The position numbers and the translations under genes are program-made. Positions 59,276 through 64,000 of a stretch of DNA of 64,000 nt are shown piece by piece. Under the pieces are notes generated by a model. That model worked only from the letters and a program-made list of their open reading frames with translations, searched no databases and was not told the origin of the DNA. How positions within the stretch are numbered: the first letter of the stretch is position 1; the number at the start of each line of letters is the position of its first letter. The DNA is taken from the NCBI RefSeq assembly GCF_037969875.1, contig NZ_CP150218.1, positions 5,642,001 to 5,706,000 on the forward strand, in the 5' to 3' direction. Source of the DNA: Paenibacillus sp. FSL R7-0337. GTDB taxonomy: Bacteria; Bacillota; Bacilli; Paenibacillales; Paenibacillaceae.

Positions 59276-60487
59276 ATGTCATTACTGTTAAAAAACCGGG
59301 GAGCGATGCTGCTCCTGATGTTGAATATCTTTTTGGCGTTCACGGGGATTGGGCTAGTTGTCCCTATTATGCCTACCTATATGAACGAGCTGGGCATTGG
59401 CGGGAGTGTGGTAGGACTGCTGGTGGCAGCCTTCTCACTGACGCAGCTGCTGGTCTCGCCCTTCGCCGGAAGACTGTCGGATAAGATGGGCCGTAAAAAA
59501 ATCATCGTCGGCGGTCTGGCCGTATTCGCCTTCTCGGAGCTTCTGTTCGGTCTGGCCAATGCCTCCTGGGTGCTGTTCGTATCCAGAATGCTTGGCGGTA
59601 TCGGTGCCGCGATGATTATGCCTGCGGTTATGGCTTATGTGGCAGACACCACTACCTCGGAGGAGCGGGCCAAGGGCATGGGCTTCATCAACGCAGCCAT
59701 TACCACCGGCTTCATCATCGGGCCGGGAATCGGCGGTTATCTTGCGGAGCTGGGCATCCGCGTCCCCTTCTTTGTCGCTGCGGGGGCTGCCGCCATTGTT
59801 GCGGTAATCACCTTGCTGGTCCTGCCAGAATCACGTTCGGCGGAGCTGCGGGAAGAAGCGAGAACGATGGGAGGCAATAACGATAGTCTAATCATGCAGC
59901 TCATGCGCTCGTATCGTGAGCCTTATTTCTTCGGATTAATTATTGTATTCGTGCTGTCCTTCGGACTGGCCAATTATGAGACGGTATTCGGACTCTTCGT
60001 AGATCATAAATTCGGGTTTACTCCTAAGGATATTGCGTTTGTCCTGACGTTCGGCTCCATTGCCGGGGCGGTGGTGCAGATTACCGCATTCAGCTGGATT
60101 CTGAACAAATTCGGGGAGAGCCGGGTCATTTCCGCCTGTCTGATGATCGCGGGCTTGTCGATTCTCCTGACGCTGTTCGTGCATGGCTTCGTGGCGATTG
60201 TATCTGTGACCTTTGTTGTTTTTCTGGCTATGGATATTCTTCGCCCGGCGGTCGGCACCCAGCTCTCCAAGATGGCAGATGATTCGCAGCAGGGTCTGGT
60301 GATGGGAATGAATTCCGCTTATACGAGCCTTGGCAACATTGCCGGTCCGATTGTGGCGGGGGTCCTGTTCGACCTGGATATCAATTTCCCTTATGCGGTG
60401 GCTGCGCTCGTCTTGTTCATCAGCTTCATGTTGTCGGTAGGCTATGCCCGGCGGAGAAGAAGCAAGCAGGTTACTGCGGTGCGCTAA
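59276..60487 (+). CDS. MFS multidrug efflux transporter
   Basis: 403 residues, twelve helices. Motif A between helices 2 and 3 (GRLSDKMGRKKIIVGG) and motif C in helix 5 (GFIIGPGIGGYLAELGI) place it in the drug:proton antiporter-1 group with Bmr and NorA. RBS GGAGGG. Its terminator has been split by the downstream IS110 element. Confidence 0.92.
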   Translation: MSLLLKNRGAMLLLMLNIFLAFTGIGLVVPIMPTYMNELGIGGSVVGLLVAAFSLTQLLVSPFAGRLSDKMGRKKIIVGGLAVFAFSELLFGLANASWVLFVSRMLGGIGAAMIMPAVMAYVADTTTSEERAKGMGFINAAITTGFIIGPGIGGYLAELGIRVPFFVAAGAAAIVAVITLLVLPESRSAELREEARTMGGNNDSLIMQLMRSYREPYFFGLIIVFVLSFGLANYETVFGLFVDHKFGFTPKDIAFVLTFGSIAGAVVQITAFSWILNKFGESRVISACLMIAGLSILLTLFVHGFVAIVSVTFVVFLAMDILRPAVGTQLSKMADDSQQGLVMGMNSAYTSLGNIAGPIVAGVLFDLDINFPYAVAALVLFISFMLSVGYARRRRSKQVTAVR

Positions 60488-60508
60488 ATGTATGTGAAAA
60501 ACAGGCAT

Positions 60509-60528
60509 GACAAGACAGAGGCCTTGTC
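60509..60528 (+). terminator. Stem of an intrinsic terminator interrupted by the IS110 element
   Basis: GACAAGAC-AGAG-GCCTTGTC forms a hairpin but is followed by ACCCCCAGG. The missing U-tract is found at 62046-62052 (TTTTTTT), directly after the element's right end. Confidence 0.7.
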
Positions 60529-60757
60529 ACCCCCAGGAATGAAAATAAGCGGGTGGCATCCGTCGCAACCATTCTAAATGAGGCTGTAGTCGTCAACACT
60601 ACATATACAAATCAAAGGGCGGAAACGGTTACTGGGATACACCCCGTGCGAAAAACCGTTCTATTGCGCTTTTCGAGCATCGCCTATTGTAGCCCCAAAA
60701 GTACGTGTATTAAATTACACTCACTCGAGCGCATGATTTGTAAACTGACGATGGAGG
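60529..60757 (+). ncRNA. Candidate bridge RNA region of the IS110 element
   Basis: Left non-coding end with three clear stem-loops: TGTAGT/ACTACA (60585-60603), AACGGTT/AACCGTT with a 23-base loop (60624-60660) and GTGTA/TACAC (60705-60720). IS110-group elements make a guide RNA from this position that pairs with target and donor DNA. Exact ends and loops are not determined. Confidence 0.45.
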
Positions 60758-60766
60758 ATGGTTGGA

Positions 60767-61999
60767 ATGGATGCTGTACGTATGTGTTGTGCCGGTCTGG
60801 ACGTGCACCAGGAAACCGTTGTGGCCTGCGTGTTGAAAGGACCGATCGAACAGAAACCACAATGTCACCTGAAAACCTTTGGGACGACAACCAAAGAATT
60901 GCTAGGCCTGCAAGATTGGCTGAGTGAACACGGCTGCCGGGAGGTGGTGATGGAGAGCACGGGCGTGTTATGGAAACCGGTATGGAACATCTTAGAGGGC
61001 AGTTGTGATCTGGTCTTGGCCAACGCCCAGCGGGTAAAGAATACGCCGGGTCGAAAAAGTGACATGCAAGATGCGCGCTGGTTAGCGCAATTGCACCGTT
61101 GCGGGCTCATTGAAGGCAGTATGGTGCCCGAACAGGACATCCGGGATTTGCGAGACTTGACCCGTTACCGGAGTAAGATGGTGCAGGCGGTGACGGCGGA
61201 GAAAAACCGCATCCACAAAATCCTGCAGGATGCTAACATCAAGCTAACCACCTTTATGTCCGATTTATATGGGGTTTCGGGACGGGGCCTGCTCCAGAAG
61301 ATCATGGACGGCGAGGTCATCGACGAAATGACAGTTAAAAGCCTGGTCAAAACCCGTTTAAAAAAGAAAGTCCCGCAGTTGCTAGACGCGCTTAATGGCA
61401 AGTTGCGCCGTCATCACCGCGAGATGATTCGAGACCACTGGGACCACTTGGTCTATTTGGAGAAAAGGATCACGGAACTGGAAGCTCGAATCGAGGCGAA
61501 GGCAGAACCGTACCTGGAGAAGATTGAACAAATTGACTCCATTCCAGGAATTGAGCGGACGTCTGCCGTGACCATCTTTGCCGAAGTGGGGCCGCATGTC
61601 GCGGAAATGTTCCCGAGTGATGCGCAGTTTGCTTCATGGGCGGGGGTGTGTCCAGGGAACAACGAAAGCGCTGGAAAGCGAAGAAAGTCAAAAACGATGC
61701 AAGGGAACAAGCATCTGAAAGGGGCCTTGTGTCAGGCGGCTTGGGCAAACTCTCGCTCCTCGAACCGGATCGGACAATTCTTTCGACGAATTCGAAAGAG
61801 ACGAGGCGATAAAAAAGCAAACGTCGCCACCGCGCATTTGCTGATTCGAATCCTCCATGCCCTGATGCGGGAGAAGAGGTCATACCAAGAAATAGACGTC
61901 TCACTAGGCGATGAGACGTCCAAGAAAAACACGTTAGATAGGTACGTGAAATATATCCAGCAGTTAGGATATAGTGTTCAATTGAATCCTATCCCATAG
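60767..61999 (+). CDS. IS110-family transposase (DEDD recombinase)
   Basis: 410 residues from ATG 60767 (GGAGG at 9 bases). N-terminal RuvC-like DEDD domain: CAGLDVHQETVVACVL (first Asp at 12), VVMESTGVLWKPV, KNTPGRKSDMQDARWLAQL. A coiled middle region, then the C-terminal transposase_20 domain with IDSIPGIERTSAVTIFAEVG, FASWAGVCPGNNESAGKRR and the catalytic Ser region. Full length, no stops. Confidence 0.92.
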   Translation: MDAVRMCCAGLDVHQETVVACVLKGPIEQKPQCHLKTFGTTTKELLGLQDWLSEHGCREVVMESTGVLWKPVWNILEGSCDLVLANAQRVKNTPGRKSDMQDARWLAQLHRCGLIEGSMVPEQDIRDLRDLTRYRSKMVQAVTAEKNRIHKILQDANIKLTTFMSDLYGVSGRGLLQKIMDGEVIDEMTVKSLVKTRLKKKVPQLLDALNGKLRRHHREMIRDHWDHLVYLEKRITELEARIEAKAEPYLEKIEQIDSIPGIERTSAVTIFAEVGPHVAEMFPSDAQFASWAGVCPGNNESAGKRRKSKTMQGNKHLKGALCQAAWANSRSSNRIGQFFRRIRKRRGDKKANVATAHLLIRILHALMREKRSYQEIDVSLGDETSKKNTLDRYVKYIQQLGYSVQLNPIP

Positions 62000-62013
62000 T
62001 CTTCCCTTTTTCA

Positions 62014-62032
62014 AAAAAACGAAACGTTTTTT
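62014..62032 (+). terminator. Hairpin in the IS110 right end
   Basis: AAAAAACG-AAA-CGTTTTTT, just behind the transposase gene; likely ends its transcription. Confidence 0.6.
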
Positions 62033-62093
62033 GGGGCGGTGGGTCTTTTTTTGTCAAAAACCCAGTCTGCGGCGCATTTTCCGATATTTTTAT

Positions 62094-62120
62094 TTTCGTA
62101 TTAAACCGAATACAATACGT
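62094..62120. repeat. Single copy of the palindromic repeat core
   Basis: CGTATTAAACCGAATACAATACG resembles the core of the 3.0 kb array (AAACCGAATACAAT). Isolated copy between the IS110 element and tex. Confidence 0.5.
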
Positions 62121-62267
62121 TAACATGATTGCGGCTGTGCTATCCCGGTGGGGATGGAGCGGCCGCTTCTTCTTTTATACGGGGCAAACTTTGGTCCTGC
62201 GGCAAACTGTGATAGTATTTCAGTAGAGAGCTATGAACTTAGACTGTGTATAGAAAGAGGGATCTAC

Positions 62268-64000
62268 TTGAGCGTTGATACGAATCAGGCGGTGAAGGCG
62301 GCGGAAGATGCCGCTGCCCGTCAGGAGCAGGAACTGATACTTGCAGCTATCGCGAAGGAGCTGAGCATCAGTCTGAAGCAGGTAAGAACGACGGTGGGGC
62401 TGCTAGACGAGGGCAACACCATTCCGTTCATCGCCAGATACCGCAAGGAAATGACCGGGGAGCTGGACGAGAATGTCCTCCGCGATGTCGAAGAACGGCT
62501 CGGATATCTGCGTAACCTCGGTGACCGCAAGAAGGATGTGATCCGCAGCATCGAGGAGCAGGGCAAGCTAACTCCTGAGCTGCAGGCGAGTATCATGAAG
62601 GCTGTGAAGCTGCAGGAAGTGGAGGATCTGTACCGTCCGTTCAAGCAGAAGCGCAAGACACGGGCCAGTGTCGCCAAGGAACGGGGACTTGAACCGCTGG
62701 CGGATTGGGTGATGGAGCAGAGACGCCAAGGGGTTCCGCTGGAAGAGGCTGCGAAGTATATCGATGCGGACCGGGGTGTGGAGAGCGCCGAGCTGGCGCT
62801 GCAAGGGGGGATGGATATCATTGCCGAGAATATTGCCGATGATCCGGATATCCGTTCCTGGGTGCGCCAGTATACAGCGAGTCAGGGGATTCTGGTCTCC
62901 GAGGCCAAGGATGCCCAGCAGGAAAGTGTATACGAGAATTATTATGCGTACCGGGAGCCTGTGCACCGGATGCCGCCGCACCGTATTCTCGCGATCAACC
63001 GCGGGGAGCGGGAGAATATCCTCAAGGTCGGTATCGAGGTGGTGCCGGACAAGATTCATGCGTTCATTATCCGCAAGCTGGTGAAGGGGCCTTCTCCGGT
63101 CAAGGAGCTGCTGGAAGCGGTGACCGAGGATGCCTACAAGCGGCTGATCGCTCCTTCCGTTGAGCGCGAGGTGCGCGGGGAGATGACCGAGAAGGGGGAG
63201 ACGCAGGCGATCTCCATCTTCTCTGGCAATCTGCGCAGCCTGCTGCTGCAGCCGCCGGTGAAGGGTCGCCATGTTCTGGGCGTCGACCCGGCTTACCGCA
63301 CTGGCTGCAAGCTGGCCGTAGTGGACGATACCGGCAAGCTGCTGGAGGTAGCGGTCACGTATCCGACGCCGCCGAACAACAAGAAGCGCGAGGCGGCGGC
63401 CAAGTTCAAGGAGCTGATCGCCAAATATGGCATCCAGCTCATCGTGATCGGCAACGGCACCGGCTCGCGGGAGACGGAGCAGTTCACGGCCGAGGTCATT
63501 GCCGAGGTCGGCGACCCTGACCTGGCCTACCTGATCGTTAACGAGGCAGGGGCCAGTGTGTATTCGGCCTCCAAGCTGGCGCAGGAGGAGTTCCCGGATC
63601 TGGATGTGGCGGAGCGCAGCGCCGCCTCCATCGCCCGCCGCGTGCAGGACCCGCTCGCGGAGCTGGTCAAGATCGACCCGAAGGCCATCGGTGTCGGGCA
63701 GTACCAGCACGATGTGTCGCAGAAGCATCTGGAAGAGAGTCTGAGGGGCGTCGTAGAGTCGGCGGTTAACCATGTCGGCGTCGACGTGAATACCGCTTCG
63801 GCCTCGCTGCTCTCCTATGTGGCAGGAGTGAATACGACGATTGCCAAGAATATTGTGAAGTTCCGCGAGGAGAACGGCAAGTTCACTACGCGTAAGGCAC
63901 TGCAGAAGGTGCCTCGCCTGGGTGCGAAATCCTACGAGCAGTGCATCGGGTTCCTGCGTATCCCCGGAGGGGACAATACGCTGGACCGCACGCCGATCCA
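62268..64000 (+). CDS. tex: Tex family transcription accessory / RNA-binding protein, 5' part
   Basis: 577 residues are visible and the frame runs off the window. TTG 62268 has AGAGGG at 6 bases. N-terminal helical Tex domain (LLDEGNTIPFIARYRKEMTG, VEDLYRPFKQKRKTRASVAK), the YqgF/RuvC-like domain (VLGVDPAYRTGCKLAVVD, LIVIGNGTGSRETEQF) and the start of the helix-hairpin-helix region (VGVDVNTASASLLSYVAGVN, KVPRLGAKSYEQCIGFLRI). The S1 RNA-binding domain expected at the C-terminus is beyond the end. Tex acts in transcription and RNA turnover. Confidence 0.93.
   Translation, partial: MSVDTNQAVKAAEDAAARQEQELILAAIAKELSISLKQVRTTVGLLDEGNTIPFIARYRKEMTGELDENVLRDVEERLGYLRNLGDRKKDVIRSIEEQGKLTPELQASIMKAVKLQEVEDLYRPFKQKRKTRASVAKERGLEPLADWVMEQRRQGVPLEEAAKYIDADRGVESAELALQGGMDIIAENIADDPDIRSWVRQYTASQGILVSEAKDAQQESVYENYYAYREPVHRMPPHRILAINRGERENILKVGIEVVPDKIHAFIIRKLVKGPSPVKELLEAVTEDAYKRLIAPSVEREVRGEMTEKGETQAISIFSGNLRSLLLQPPVKGRHVLGVDPAYRTGCKLAVVDDTGKLLEVAVTYPTPPNNKKREAAAKFKELIAKYGIQLIVIGNGTGSRETEQFTAEVIAEVGDPDLAYLIVNEAGASVYSASKLAQEEFPDLDVAERSAASIARRVQDPLAELVKIDPKAIGVGQYQHDVSQKHLEESLRGVVESAVNHVGVDVNTASASLLSYVAGVNTTIAKNIVKFREENGKFTTRKALQKVPRLGAKSYEQCIGFLRIPGGDNTLDRTPI

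Larger units (their letters stand above)
60529..62045 (+). mobile_element. IS110-family insertion sequence
   Basis: The boundaries are inferred: GTC occurs at 60526-60528 and 62043-62045, and joining the outer sequences restores a perfect terminator (hairpin plus seven T). IS110 elements have no terminal inverted repeats and insert at a short core shared with the target, which fits. The left non-coding end is about 240 bases, the right about 46, the layout of the IS110 group, whose bridge RNA is in the left end. Single DEDD transposase gene, intact. Confidence 0.8.

Noticed and set aside
62568..63773. 401-residue minus-strand open frame
   Set aside because: Shadow of tex, which has full family motifs on the plus strand.

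Overview
The window looks like a chromosomal segment of an endospore-forming Bacillales bacterium, most likely Paenibacillus. The reasons are a complete gerABC-type germinant receptor operon, a YdcC / alanine racemase / EndoAI / EndoA block in the Bacillus order, several secreted proteins with copper-amine-oxidase-type stalk domains, many strong AGGAGG ribosome sites with TTG/GTG starts, and GC-rich coding sequence for a Firmicute. No rRNA, tRNA or CRISPR array was seen.

Layout. 1-11.5 kb: tail of an MsrA-MsrB fusion, a ZIP metal transporter, two aldo/keto reductases, an AraC regulator, a thioredoxin-like ferredoxin, a YflT-type stress protein, a lipoprotein, a divergent EamA transporter / MocR regulator pair, and a secreted TIMP/NTR-like protein. 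11.5-17.9 kb: a tightly overlapping minus-strand operon of six genes. Five match the uncharacterised STM4011-STM4015 families (LRR protein, ATP-grasp protein, sulfatase-fold hydrolase, two radical SAM enzymes) and the last is an adenylylsulfate kinase; this is the most interesting system here. 18.06-19.36 kb: an intact IS3-family element. 19.5-21.9 kb: feoA plus a FeoB split into GTPase and permease genes. 22-28.5 kb: an AraC regulator and a germination operon with two gerB-type permeases and a small two-helix protein. 28.5-35.6 kb: a phosphodiester-glycosidase-like protein, histidine phosphatase, diguanylate cyclase, glycerophosphodiesterase, Nudix protein, sensor-domain protein, a GNAT remnant and cutC. 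35.6-38.5 kb: a siderophore-binding lipoprotein and an AraC-binding-protein fusion regulator, each behind a Fur box. 38.6-40.8 kb: an SPFH protein translationally coupled to a NAD-kinase-like protein. 41-51 kb: an L,D-transpeptidase, a FlaR-like kinase, RDD and YjgB-like proteins, a response-regulator-like TPR protein with an MFS exporter, a histidine phosphatase and a TatD hydrolase. 51-60.5 kb: two TetR/MFS modules with visible operators, an ECF sigma / DUF4367 pair, ydcC-alr-endoAI-endoA. 60.53-62.05 kb: an IS110-family element, followed by tex, which runs off the end.

Two non-coding themes stand out. A family of intergenic tandem repeats with a 51-52 bp period, each unit carrying a short imperfect palindrome (TGTAATCGG-AAAA-CCGATCACA type), occurs at five loci; the IS3 element sits inside one of these arrays. 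The IS110 element appears to have inserted exactly between the stem and the U-tract of an intrinsic terminator, and its left end has the stem-loop content expected of a bridge RNA.
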